Source of the DNA: Polytrichum commune
Taxonomy: Eukaryota; Streptophyta; Polytrichopsida; Polytrichales; Polytrichaceae
Reading direction: 5' to 3'
Assembly: GCA_950295325.1 (NCBI GenBank)
Contig: OX485808.1
Span: forward strand, 15,646,527 to 15,710,526
DNA length: 64,000 nt
In this document: one piece after another, positions 23,053 through 34,230 of the stretch
Position numbering within the stretch: the first letter of the stretch is position 1
Layout: each line of letters starts with the position of its first letter
Notes under the pieces: generated by a model
Database searches by the model: none
Seen by the model: only the letters and a program-made list of their open reading frames with translations
What the model was told of the DNA's origin: nothing
Made by a program: the position numbers and the translations under genes

Positions 23053-23862
23053 GGGGGCATTCATGGTTGGGGTACTACTTTTGGGTGTCTAACGGAAAAA
23101 GGACTTTTTTAGATAACTTCACATGCTTGGTATGCTTAGATTTGTATTGTGAAGCATATTTTGGATCATACCTACAATTCATACTCCATATTGAGTACAC
23201 CGACAAAGTTAATTTAAAAGGAATAGGGTCATCTAAGATATCATTTTGATTCCTTAAAGGACATTTAGGAGTGTTGTCTTAATTGTTCACCTTAGGATCA
23301 AGGAATGAAATGGACAACAAGAATTAATCGAAACGATCCCAATTTTTTTCCTCACAATCATCGTTCAAGTGTGTACCAACAGAACCAAAAATATATTGAA
23401 TACCAATTGCCCAACTTTACATGTGGCACCAAACATGGCCAAAAATACATATAATCATGGCCACACCTAAAAGGAACGTCTAGTATTAGAATTGGACAAA
23501 AAAAATTATATGAATGGACACATGACACTTATACCAAGGTACCAAGATGCAAAACAGGAAATAATTGACCACCAATGCACACCTAAATAGCAAAAAATGT
23601 CATTGATGTGGCCCAAACAAGTCATTTGACCCCTTTTCAAGTTTTATGACTTATCTGCTTATTTCATAGGGAATTTCTCTATTATTGGTGATTATTTAAT
23701 AAGAAATAATATCTTTCTTGATATAGCCTATAAACTATCTACTTATTTATTTAAAATTTATTGATCAAATAATAGTAAATCATGATAAACGCCGAAATCC
23801 ACTAGTCCTTAAGTCCTTAAGTCCTTTGTCCCAAAAGTAGTACCTCAACCGTGAATGCCCCC
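23053..23862. mobile_element. TIR element, about 810 bp, non-coding
   Basis: The terminal inverted repeat is GGGGGCATTCATGGTTGGGG (continuing TACTACTTTTGG). The right end matches with two mismatches over 32 bp. The interior is AT-rich with no transposase. The GGGG start recalls PIF/Harbinger-type ends, but I found no TTA duplication, so the class is open. Confidence 0.7.
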
Positions 23863-23936
23863 ACAATATGATCTTAACAAATACTTGAAAAATACACAAA
23901 ACTCATAATTTTTTTTGAAATGAATTAGGTTTTAGT

Positions 23937-24433
23937 CACGGGTAGATCACTCTAAGGCATTTTTGTGCACCACGTGCGGCTGGGGGTTTTTTGTTTTGGG
24001 GCTATTTACCTTCAAGGGCTGAATTAAAGCCTCCCTATAATTACTTCAATTTCAAAAATTGCCCATTTGTTTGCACCCTTCCATTACTTATATTGTCCAA
24101 GTCACTACAATTTTTTGTACTCTATATTCCTTTTAAGTAATTTTGGACACACGGAAATCCCAATTATCATCCATTCCCGTGAGTCCTAAACCCATTTACA
24201 TACCATACTAAACATACCTTCTAGGATCCTTATCTTCAGCCCCTATATTAATTTTACAAAAAACCAATGGCCCATATTTTATGTCCATCTAACTTACTTA
24301 TAATGGGATTGTCTACATTTAATGGCCCCTTCATTATTTGGATTTCCTTTATAATTTTTATTTCAAATGATTTTAATCCTCTCTATATTATGCCACACGT
24401 CGTTTTTTAAATGCACTAAGTGATCTACCCGTG
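23937..24433. mobile_element. hAT-like non-autonomous transposon with 8-bp TSD
   Basis: The terminal inverted repeat CACGGGTAGATCACT is perfect at both ends. It is flanked by a perfect 8-bp target duplication GTTTTAGT (23929-23936 and 24434-24441). Length is 497 bp with no coding capacity. An 8-bp duplication points to the hAT group or another 8-bp family. Confidence 0.88.
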
Positions 24434-24796
24434 GTTTTAGTTCAAATCCACCACCCAATTTAGGATCTATTTCATACGTATTTCCATAATACTAATGAGG
24501 CACAATTTTTGTACTATGTTTGATTCAAACCCATTGGAGGGCTTCATGGTCTTGAAATGACATTTTGTATAGAATTGAGCCTACTTCTTTTACTATGTAT
24601 GAAAATTATATTATAGTGGAAGGGCATACGACTTTTTTGGTTCACTTTACCATGCTTTGGCCTGGACATGGAAAATTAAATGTGGTCCTTGCCTCTTCGT
24701 GAACAAACTCGTGAGTTACGTGAGGACAAAGTCTTGTTTTGTAAACATACACACCATGAATATGAAGATTCTCCCCCTCCTTTTATGGAGTTCTTA

Positions 24797-25169
24797 GGGT
24801 GAGTTTCCATGTAGGCCGCTCACCCACTAAATTCTAGAAAATAGCAGGTCAAGTCTGCTCGCATGTACGTAAGCGCATGCCGCCATCCAACCACATTATG
24901 GTGGTCCGCTAGAATGTGGAGGGCCGTGCACATGGGCCACTTCCATGTTTCCACTAAAGAATGTCTAACCTACAAGTGTTGGTCACCAACGGTGTTGAAG
25001 ACCAATTTTAGGAGGAGAAGGTTAGTAAGTGGATCTGGATTTGAGAAGATGGGAGTAACTAGTTGGCACATACGAACCCTACCCCACCAAATTCCCTCTA
25101 CATTTAGGTGGATTCGTCCTTATTCACACTAGAATATGGTGGACGAGCGGCCTATATGGAAACTCACCC
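24797..25169. mobile_element. PIF/Harbinger (Tourist-like) MITE with TTA TSD
   Basis: Ends are GGGTGAGTTTCCATGTAGGC and GGGTGAGTTTCCATATAGGC (reverse complement of the right end), with pairing continuing about 45 bp. They are flanked by TTA at 24794-24796 and 25170-25172. At 373 bp and with no transposase, it fits Tourist-type MITEs. Confidence 0.85.
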
Positions 25170-25206
25170 TTAGTAGTTTAGGACACTTTCCCCCCACTTT
25201 CCCACG

Positions 25207-25300
25207 AGCTGGGGCGAACCAACCCGTACACTGGTTCCTTGGAGGCAAGGGTTTAGGCATCCAACAAGGAACGAGTGTATGGGTTGGTTCGCCCAAATCC
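25207..25300. mobile_element. 94-bp hairpin element with 9-bp TSD
   Basis: The arms GGGCGAACCAACCC and GGGTTGGTTCGCCC make a near-perfect hairpin. It is flanked by a perfect 9-bp duplication TTTCCCACG (25198-25206 and 25301-25309). The empty site exists in block A at 10443-10451. A 9-bp duplication is typical of Mutator-like elements. Confidence 0.85.
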
Positions 25301-25346
25301 TTTCCCACGGCTCACTCACAAGCACAGATCGGTATATTAGTGAACA

Positions 25347-25680
25347 ATGGCAATCACCTTGGAGGACATTGCAGAGGACTCAAAGTCCAACGACCCGCAG
25401 AACTTGATTTTCCGGCGGCAACACAAAGACCGGCACAAAGAAATGCATCCACCACATTCGCAAATACATCTTCATGGCACTCAAACTGTGGCAAATCCAT
25501 ACCTTTTGATGCAGAACAAACGCCTTGCGTCGCTGTTCCGGTCCCTCCCTTCATTCTCCTGCCTCGCGTTCGTCATTCCCGCCACTGGATCACTTTCAAC
25601 ACCCTTGATCTCATCATTCAACCTACCAATTCCTCTACAACGGACGATTTCCGCTTTCTCAAGAAAACTTTAAACTGCAT
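25347..25680 (+). other. Conserved small reading frame beside U1 (MAITLEDI), block B
   Basis: Counterpart of 10488: ATG in context AACAATGGC, MAITLEDIAEDSKSNDPQNL, then frames diverge. Conservation may reflect the U1 3' flank rather than coding. Unrecognised. Confidence 0.25.
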
Positions 25681-25821
25681 CCCCAACAGCGACAATATCT
25701 CGACGCCTTACAATCACATCTCCCGAAACACAATCGCCCATAAAAAAACTCCTTCATTTCCAAACTGAAAACAGCAGAGAGAACCCTAAATAGGTTGATG
25801 GATTGCGTTTGCGTTTTGGTT

Positions 25822-25828
25822 TTGAACT
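25822..25828 (-). terminator. snRNA 3' box of U1 copy 5
   Basis: On the minus strand, just past stem-loop IV, CACCCAGTTCAA fits the plant snRNA 3' processing box CA(N)3-10AGTNNAA exactly. The other four U1 copies have weaker versions. Confidence 0.65.
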
Positions 25829-25832
25829 GGGT

Positions 25833-25989
25833 GAGGGCCGCGCGAACGCGAGCCCCCGCTGCCACAAATTATGACGTGTATGCCTCCCGTAGGAAGATAC
25901 TAGAGTCACCCGGCCCGAAGTGCAATGGGGCAGGCTCCTCTAGGCCATCCACCTTTTGGATCATGGATACACCCCGCCCAGGTAAGTAC
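25833..25989 (-). ncRNA. U1: U1 spliceosomal snRNA, copy 5 (block B)
   Basis: 157-nt U1 with 5' end GTACTTACCTG, U1A loop ATTGCACTT, Sm site and stem-loop IV all intact. It differs from the block A copies by one base in stem-loop I (loop-side CAAAAGG in place of CAGAAGG), although the flanks have diverged far more. That pattern fits purifying selection or gene conversion on the RNA. It also has the only exact 3' box, so it is a strong candidate for an expressed copy. Confidence 0.93.
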
Positions 25990-26011
25990 TTGGCTCTCCT
26001 TCCGTCCGCCA

Positions 26012-26056
26012 TTTTGTACTCTCCTCACTCCCTCCTCACCTCAACGCATATGGGAT
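26012..26056 (-). promoter_or_regulatory. snRNA promoter (USE and TATA-like) of U1 copy 5
   Basis: On the minus strand ATCCCATATG (26047-26056) and TACAAAA (26012-26018), the most TATA-like of the five. Confidence 0.65.
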
Positions 26057-26928
26057 ATTGTCTCACTCCAACCTTTTTATTCCCGGAGGTTTGGGCCTCA
26101 TCTTGCTTTTTATTTCATGGAACTCGCTCTGCCTCTTGGGTTAGGTGTCCCAGGTTCTCTCCACCATTGCCCATCTAATTCCTTTGCCCATGACCATAAT
26201 TTATCCCCATGTATTGACACACGTGGACAGAGGTTCTTGTGATAGTTTGTGACATGTGTGCTAACACAATGTCCTCAAAGTGACCTTGACACTCTTGAAG
26301 CTCTGTAACTTAGGAAGTCCATTTAGAGGATTTCATCTGGAGAATGAGGATTCAATTTAAATCTTCAGAGAGTAGCAACATCTGTTTATGACAGTGATTT
26401 TCTGTAGAAATTGCCGTTAATAACTCCATTCAGAATATTTAGGGGTGCACAACATGCTTCACAAGAGCCTTCAAACGCGCACATGACATAGTTGCATAAA
26501 GTAATAAAGGTGTAGCCATCGAATTCCGAGGTCAATAGAGTGGGCTGGGGTTCGCCACAATTGGGAAGAATTTGGGCAGGCCACAGCAATCCAAGTCTTC
26601 ATTAGAGAGTAGCAACATCTATTTATATTAACAAATAGATACACCAACTTGCAACATCTGTGGAAATTGCTGTTAACACCGGTCAGATTATTTAGGATTA
26701 ATACATATTATGCTTTGACGAGCACTGTCAGACGCGCACAGGACAAATCCGCAGTAATAAAGGTATAGCCATCAAATTCGGAGATCGAAAGAGTGGTTGG
26801 GATTGGCTACAATTGTGAAGAATCTGGACAACAAGCCGCACATCTCTTCCTAGTCTGCTGAGTCCTCTCCGTCGCTTGCAAGGTATATCTACTCATTCTG
26901 CCGCCATATGCTCTCTTTACTCTTCGCC

Positions 26929-28753
26929 ATGGCACCTTGCACCACGTTGCTGCCTGGTTGCTGCTCACAACAGCCTCTGCTCTCCTGCCTCCCTTCCAAA
27001 TCCACCAATGTCATCCTCAAAGCCACCTCCCCCGCCAATTCTCCACTCGTTCGTGTTCACGAAGACATTGGAGTGGACGAGGGAGGCGCGGAGAGTGGCC
27101 AATGGAGTGCAATGACAATGAGGAAGGCAGTGTGCAGTGTGCTCGGCTCAGCTGCCGTAATGTGGAGTTTGCCTGGATGGGTGCCGAACATGGCTATGGC
27201 GGAAGCTGCCACCACGCCTTACGCCGAGTCCCAGTCCGACCGTTTGCAGATTGGCCTGCTCAATGGGTAAGTGCATCACCGAATTGCACAAACATTCACT
27301 TGAATTTCCGTACGCATTAGGCTGTCACATTTACAGCTGGATGTAGGTATTCAAAGCTTGGTGAATGCCTGGATTTTCACATATAGACAACATTTCTTGT
27401 GTCCACCGCTGGTAACAACTCGTCAATGAGTATATACGAGGCGCAGAAAGGTGTGCTTTCAATGATTCGTAGGACCTAAGTAGGATTGATTTCTTTACAC
27501 ATTAAGAGGAATTGGATGGACATATGTACGTGGTGGAAATTCTGGGCGATTGAATGACATTTATTGCATAGCATCGTAACTCTTGATGTGTCGAGAGTTG
27601 TCGTCGTTGAGCAGAAGGGTGTTCGTTCAATGATTCTTAGAACCTAATTAAGACTGGTTCCTTTACACATGAAGAGGAATTGGATGGACATGTTTGGTGA
27701 AAGAACTGGACAATTGAGTGAAATCTGCTTCATAGCATCCTAACTCTTTATGCGACGTGAGCTCTCGTCGTTTGAGCACAAGGGTGTCCATTCAAGATTC
27801 TTACCGCCCAATTAAGATTGGTATCTTTACACTTGAAGAGGAATTGGGATGACCACACATGGTGGAAATTTTGGACAAATGAATGAAATTTGCATGGTGG
27901 CGGTGGGCTTGCCAGGTGAGAGATTCAGAAGTCGGTGGGGGAAAGAGAGGGTGGTGAGAATATCTGCTATATGAGCATGTGGTGGGGATGATTTTTGCAG
28001 GCGAATCCGACCCTGTCCATTGGACATCAATCCCAATTGTGTGTCCACATCTTCCAGCAACCAGGCTTACGGATTCCCTTGGGAAATTCCTCCCTCTAGC
28101 TCAAGTACGGCAACCAAGGTGAGCGGGCTCTTCTACACATTTCCGTTTCCTCTTTGCAGGGCTTGGGAGTTGAGATGGCAGGAAATCCTCCAAGTCGCGG
28201 CGTGAGTGTTTATTCACGCCTCGAACCTGTTCAAATGCAAGCTTATTGGTTTTGCAGAGAATTGAGAGCGCCATACTTACAACACAAAAAAATGCACAGA
28301 TCTTGAAGGACGAGGATGTTTCTGATGGTAAGCAAACCCTCACTCTTTCTCTCACATACAAATACACTGAATTCCACAATATACATTGTATTTGTTCTCC
28401 GGTGGATAAGTTGCTCCCTTTTTGTAGACAAAAAGAATGGCGAGAGGAATCGTTGTTTTGCCTATACATGGAAGACATGTTGCTATATTGAAGTCAGACA
28501 TTCACATTTATATTGTGCAGGTAAACGAAATGGCAGACTCTTAGTTGCCGAAGTAGACGGATTCTTAGGCCGAGACACTCTGGAGTTTCTGGTGCGGGAT
28601 GATATTGTAACCTACCGATCCATGGCCAACAAGATCCAGTATGTGTACCCCTTCACGACGCCACTCGGAGATTTCGGAGCACAGCAGAAGCACATCAAAG
28701 CATTGGAAGATGAACTCGGTTGGGCAGTCCCAGACTTCGACACTACCAAGTAA
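26929..28753 (+). CDS. Thylakoid-lumen DUF1499-family protein
   Basis: Exons 26929..27266, 28001..28118, 28258..28327 and 28521..28753; all introns are GT-AG and phases agree, giving 252 residues. I chose ATG 26929 (GCCATGGC) over 26908 because its context is better and the block A relic keeps the same ATG. The N-terminus is a chloroplast transit peptide, followed near MRKAVCSVLGSAAVM by a hydrophobic lumen-targeting stretch ending around AMAEA, so a bipartite signal is likely. The mature part has IRPCPLDINPNCVSTSS (the DUF1499 CP..NCVSS signature), FPWEIP, FLVRDDIVTYRS and YVYPFTTPLGDFGAQQ. Plant members are soluble lumen proteins of unclear function. It is the only intact protein gene in the duplicated blocks. 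Confidence 0.88.
27400..27890. repeat. Three tandem 167-bp units in intron 1 of the DUF1499 gene
   Basis: The text AAGGTGTGCTTTCAATGATT recurs at about 27444, 27612 and 27779 with drift, along with GAAGAGGAATTGGATGGACA. Block A has one unit (about 13527), so the expansion followed the duplication. Confidence 0.75.
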
Positions 28754-28834
28754 TCCATTTTCTTTTCTAGGTAATTAAGTCCTCGAAGACTTGTAAAGCT
28801 CAGAGAAATCAATCCCGTATGATTTTTGTACGTT

Positions 28835-29650
28835 ACATTGGATTAGGGTTTTGCCACGAATTCGCAACCCATGTAACCTTAGAGCACTCCTTCCTGTGTA
28901 CGACTGCACAATGAGGTAGTGGACCGGAATGTAAAGTTTTGCCATGAATTCATAACCTTGTAAGCCTAAAGCAATCCTTCTTGTGTATGACTGCACATTG
29001 AGGTAGTGGAATTCGAATCTAGAGTCTTGCCATGAATTCACAACCCTTCGTAAGTCTAGAGCAATCCCTCATATGTATGATTGCATAGCGAGGTAGTGGA
29101 ATCTGAAGGTAAAGTTTCACCATGAATGCAACAACCATGTAAATGCAGACTGATCCTTCATGTGTATGATTGCAAAGTGAGGTAGTGCAAATTTAATGTA
29201 GAGTTTTGTCAGGAATGCACAACGATCATGTAAGCTTAGAGCTCTTCTCCTTGTGTGTGACTGTACATTGACGTAATGAAATTTGAACATAGATTTTCGC
29301 CACAAATTCACAATCCATGTGAGCTCAGAGCACTCCTTCCTGTCTATGATTACACATTGGGACATATGAATCTAAATATAGAGTTTTTCCCTAAGTGCAA
29401 CAACCATGTTATATCATAGCAATCCTTCATGTATATGACTCCACAGTAAGGTAGTGAAATCCGAATTTAGAGTCTTGCCATGAATTCACAACTCTTGTAA
29501 GTCTAGAGCGATCCTTCATGTGTATGATTGCAAAGTGAGGTAGTGGAATCTGAAGGTAGAATTTTTCCCACGTATGCAACCACCATGCAAGTGCAAAGCT
29601 ATCCTTCCTGTGTAAAACTGCACAGTAAGCTTGAGGAACTGGATGTAGAA
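28835..29650. repeat. Tandem array of about nine 89-bp units
   Basis: Each unit carries versions of TTTTGCCATGAATTCACAAC, a run like CTTAGAGCAATCCTTC, TGTGTATGA and GAGGTAGTGGAAT. Anchor positions near 28913, 29000, 29090, 29179 and 29268 give a period of 87-90 bp. Units are diverged. It lies just downstream of the DUF1499 stop. Confidence 0.8.
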
Positions 29651-30509
29651 ATTCGCCATACTAATAAGGAATATGGGATGGTGTCACCTATGTGGTGATT
29701 CCACTACAAGCAGAGGGGATTTTTGTCCCTTGATATTCAAATGGCATTTTGAACAGAGATCCTCAAAGTTAGAGGGGGAAGTATGTAACGTATGAGGTAT
29801 ATAACATATAGTTGATTGAACTGGACCTAAGAGAAGGGGGGGGAACCTAAGGTTGTTCACCTAGTGTTTGTGCACATGCATCAACTGGGCGTTTTATAAA
29901 GGCTATTTTGTGAAGATTTAAGAGTTTAAGAATTTAAGAATTGTAGAGTGAGTTGGTTCTCTAAGCATTTAAACACCCTACAAATACTTTTAGATTCATA
30001 CCTATTCGTTTGTACATGACCCTGTATTAATCATAATAACTAAAAAGTGATTTTTCGACACTGTTCTACAGCAATATATACAAAACAAAGAAGAGGAAGC
30101 CAGGTATTGAATCTCAACAATCACAAATACAAGTATGAAAATGCAATACCTCACCGACAAACTAGATGCCAAATATGCATTCAGAAAATGTCCCAAAACA
30201 CAAATACATCTAAAATAGGAGAGTCTTGGTATTTTCCACCAATGAGAGATTTTAGACTTCAATGATCACGAGCCCTCAAGCACCAGTGGAAAGTGCCCTT
30301 AAAGCTCCTCACGAATACTATCAAAGAGAATGAACTCCTGCTTCAACTCTTACCAACACACCATACTCCATACCCATCTGCTCTCAAAAAATTTGGCGAA
30401 TTTCTTCGAAACTGCGCTTTGTGACAATATATACAAGTTTCAACCATTTGGCTGAAAGAATTAAAGAAGCGGATCAATAAGTTATACAGTTTTGAGGTTT
30501 TTGTGAAGT
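29651..30509. other. Spacer between DUF1499 and SKIP24-like genes
   Basis: No gene is seen. It contains a G7 run near 29837. It must hold the 3' region of the minus-strand SKIP24-like gene. Confidence 0.4.
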
Positions 30510-33500
30510 TCATGAGCATGAATTGAACTTTCTCTTTACTGTAGCCCTAGGTCCTACCTTTTCATGAATAGTCACGTTTGATACGCTATCAAGAGTGCTG
30601 CGAGAAGGGTTGAACTTCAAATGGTCCAATTCCACCCTGACTCTTACCATCGAAAGCCTCTTTGCCGCCTGTAAGAAAGCAAAGCTTATCAGGGTACACA
30701 TGAAAACAATTTATCCTTGTAAGCATGACAACACTAACAAATAAAGGTAACCAATAACCTACAAAATAAGAATCAGTAGATAGTTAATCCCATGGTTTTA
30801 AAGTTACATACTCAATCCAAAGCAATCAAGCAATCAAAAACTAGAATAGAATAACAAAAAAATCACATATGCAGCAATAGCCAAAAGGTGGCAAGGCAGT
30901 TGACTAGGGGTCATCCAAAACAATCTTGAAATCAAAACAAAAGAATAGAACATGTATGAATGACGGCGTATGCTACAGGGAAGAGACTGTTACGGTACAA
31001 CTTGGTTGTTCATTTTTGCTAGTTATTGAAGAGACGCTCATCAAAGTTTCAATCACTAATTATAATGACCAAGTTAGATTAATAGCTGCTTTAGGAGCAG
31101 TTTGTTGAACCCAACACTGCTTGGAAAGGTGGTCACTAATCTTCTAACTTTGCAAGCTTTCAAGGTGAAAACTGAACAATCCATCAAGTCTTGACAAACT
31201 AATGCCCACTAAACATCTTCCTGAAGATCAAACCATTAAGAAACTTTTATCGTTGTCAAAACTGAACAAGCCACCAGGTTTTGACAAACTACTGCCCACC
31301 TAAGCATCTTCCAAAAGACCACATTGTCAAGGACTTCGATCTTTGTTAGAACAAGCCACATTGAAGTAAAGTAGACACCATCAAACAAAACAGTTACAAT
31401 GGCAGGCTAGAAACTTGAGAGCTTTGGCAAATGCAAGAAACAGTTGTAACAAAATATTTTACCAGGCTTGTCTCAAATTGTTTTATCCTCGCCTGACACA
31501 CAGATATTTCCATTTCTAGCGACCGTTGTCGTGTGCCCATATTGATAGGTTGCTGCTCTAAGACCTCCTGCTGTCGTGCCCGAACTGCATGTGGCTGCCA
31601 AATCTGGACTGCCACAGCCGAACTCCTGTTCCACAACACATACAAGTCAGTACCACTCTTTCAAGTGAAATGATACCACCCCATATGAGCTGGGGAAGCA
31701 CAAACACTCAAATCTTCCAATGTCAACCAATAGCCTGACCATTTGTCAATTTGAATGACTGGAGCACATGAGCAACACCCGAGTGAATGTCTTTTTCCTA
31801 CCATACCAGAAAGTTTATGTATCTGGATGCTTCAGACAACTACACTGACATGGAGCCACTCATAAAACCCTAAAAAGGCAGGTATTATTCTTGGAGATGT
31901 TCTCAAACCATGTCTCATGATTAAACTTACGTAAGATCTTGCAGATGATCTTATGCGTGTTTCTGCATTGTAGATTCCTAGCAAACCCAAAACGATTGCA
32001 CCAGAAATGAATTGACCTTGGAATGCCGAATCGAATATGATAGATGGTGCCGGCTCACACAATGTGATTTCTCTCTTGCAAGGGTTTAGTGTCTGGGACA
32101 CAGAGTGGACCTACCTAGCAAGCCCAATATTCTTCAGCTCTGTGAGGTTTTGCCACAACATCTTGCGCTCCACTTCAATTCGACTTTGCAGAAGTTGAGA
32201 TTCATGTAAGATAATTGCTAATTGACTTTCTACCCTAAGCACTCGCCGCATGTGTGCAGCCATCTTTGCTGCCTTCACTTTCTCAAACCTGTTCAATAGC
32301 ACATCAAGAGATAAAAGTTACAATAAAATTCATTGTTCACCATCCTCTAAAAAACCGATGTTGATGGTTTTTCTGCTAATCACAACAAATAATACCTTCT
32401 CACGGTGCATCCCACCAAGAAGAGGATAATCTAAACTGGTGTACGAAATAATATATTCATTTTGTCAATAATCACCATTCTGTTACTGGAAAACACGAAT
32501 TCTAGTATGCATGTTGCTGCTTGACACTACACAATTCCTTGTAGAAATATTCTTTTAAGTCTCGATATTCAAACAACACTTACAGATAAAGGTAGCCACT
32601 ATATACAAAAAGCAAAAGCAAAAGAGGTTGATAATCCAAAGCTTTTAAAGTAGCATACTCTATACAAAGCAATCATCAGAAATTAGAATGAAACTGAAAA
32701 CAATTCCATGCAGCACTAGTCAAATGGTGGCAAGCCATATGAGCAGGGGCCATCCACAACAATGTGCATGAAAGAAGAAGCCACCTTCCATGACATTCCC
32801 ACTGATTCCATCTGTTCCTAATCCTTGTGTTGAGTTCCTCCTACATCTCTAGAGGAGTTCAAGTGGTGTCGGAACCCCCAATTTTGGTGAAATGAAGGAG
32901 GAATTTCCCTTTGACTTCAAAACTTTGTCATGAAGTTTTTATGTAACTTATATCCAACATAGAAACAATCTGGACTCCTATATATGAATAGCATGTGCTT
33001 AGATGTGGATCTAAGAAAGGACACCAAAGAGACATGTGTTCAAAAAAGAATGGAATACGATGCTAACCATTCTAGGCTCGATAGCCAACATGATAAGGGG
33101 GGCCTATATGACCACTTAATGAGTATGATAATCTTCACTTTCATATTGAATAAGATATTCATATGAGCTCCAGAAATTATGAGGCAAATGGCTTCGGGCG
33201 CGATCGGGATTGCTAATTGCGTGTCTCATATCATGCACGAAGTGTGCGCAGAGAGAAAGGTATCCAAATAACACACGTCTGTCTACCTCAGCCGTCTTTT
33301 GTCGCTCAGTTCATTCCAGCAACCAGGTTATAATAAACCTTCCGTTTGACATGACCTCAAAAATCTTGCCATAAAATGATCAGCACCTTATTTTGTACGC
33401 CTCCCTATACCGCCGCGTCTCCCCTTCCTTCAGTTTCCGCAGCGACTCGATATCCACCTGAGCTCCCAATTTTGGGCCATCCTTGGGAAAGTCCTGCTCC

Positions 33501-33655
33501 CACAGGGGTTTCCACATGCAGTCAAGGGACGAGAGGCGGTTGAGGCGCCGTGACACAAACGCCAGCGAGCTCAAGTCTCGGTAATCCAGGCCCCCGGCCT
33601 CCACTCCCATCCGCAACACCTTCGTCCACAGCTCGTCCGGCAGCAGACTTCCCAT
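30510..33655 (-). CDS. SKIP24: F-box protein, SKIP24-like
   Basis: Exons 33655..33387, 32288..32115, 31625..31463 and 30668..30510; all junctions are GT-AG with matching phase, giving 254 residues, close to Arabidopsis SKIP24. The ATG at 33655 opens MGSLLPDELWTKVLRMGVEA, a canonical F-box start, then SSLAFVSRRLNRLSSLDCMW. The rest is a basic coiled coil (RFEKVKAAKMAAHMRRVLR), the family signature VQIWQPHAVRARQQEVLEQQ and LEMEISVCQARIKQFE, then a short basic tail. F-box proteins bind SKP1 in SCF ubiquitin ligases; the target of SKIP24 is not known to me. Confidence 0.9.
30735..30930. repeat. Dispersed repeat copy 1 (intron of SKIP24-like gene)
   Basis: Shares the order CATACTCAATCCAAAGCAATC, AAATCACATATGCAGCAATAG and GGCAAGGC with 32580-32780 and 37800-37970. 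No coding capacity. Possibly an old SINE or MITE. Confidence 0.6.
31164..31345. repeat. Two tandem 85-95-bp units in SKIP24-like intron 3
   Basis: AAAACTGAACAA...TCTTGACAAACTA is followed by AAAACTGAACAA...TTTTGACAAACTA, each continuing with TGCCCAC and CATCTTCC. Confidence 0.7.
32580..32780. repeat. Dispersed repeat copy 2
   Basis: Second member of the family at 30735-30930, in intron 1 of the SKIP24-like gene, same orientation. Confidence 0.6.
32860..32950. repeat. Dispersed repeat related to 51185-51570
   Basis: GTTCAAGTGGTGTCGGAAC and CCCAATTTTGGTGAAATGAA recur, inverted, at 51370-51430. Confidence 0.6.
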
Positions 33656-34170
33656 GCTTCCAGAGGCGCGCCAAATTTTCTCCTTTCGATTATCAAAGTC
33701 GCACCATATCCTCACCGAAAAAACCAAGCAAAGCTACCCAATTCTTCAATGCTTCAGAATTTAGTCTCGATGATGACACTCGCTTCCAATTCCAAAAACC
33801 CTGCACCAGGAAATGGAAATGCCATGCGGGGCTCTCCCGACTCGGAAACCCTACCCGTGACCTGGAGAAATGTACATACTTCGTAGATACTGGAAGGAAG
33901 GTCATCGTAGGAGGGCAGAATGATGCGGAATGTAGTGGGGGGTCAGATTATTAAGCTAAACATGAATCTACGGTGCCACGTCATCTGCGTAATGCCACCT
34001 GGCGCCATGTTGGGGGCCCCTTCTCCTAGGATGTTAGACATGCAATTAGTATGAGAGGATTATCAAAATCAAATTGAGCTTGTAGATATTTCCTCATTAT
34101 AATTTATAGACCACATATGCATACTTTATGTATCAAGTGAAGCTTCTCTTAAGCTTCTCTTTCTTCATAA
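33656..34170. other. SKIP24-like 5' region
   Basis: Upstream of ATG 33655; promoter and 5' UTR are expected here. No clear TATA box is assigned, and no gene is seen on the other strand. Confidence 0.35.
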
Positions 34171-34177
34171 ATGATCG

Positions 34178-34185
34178 TGTATATG

Positions 34186-34228
<43 letters not shown>

Positions 34229-34230
34229 AT
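34178..34230. repeat. (TA)n(TG)n microsatellite
   Basis: Uninterrupted TA run followed by a TG run of about 13 units. Confidence 0.95.
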
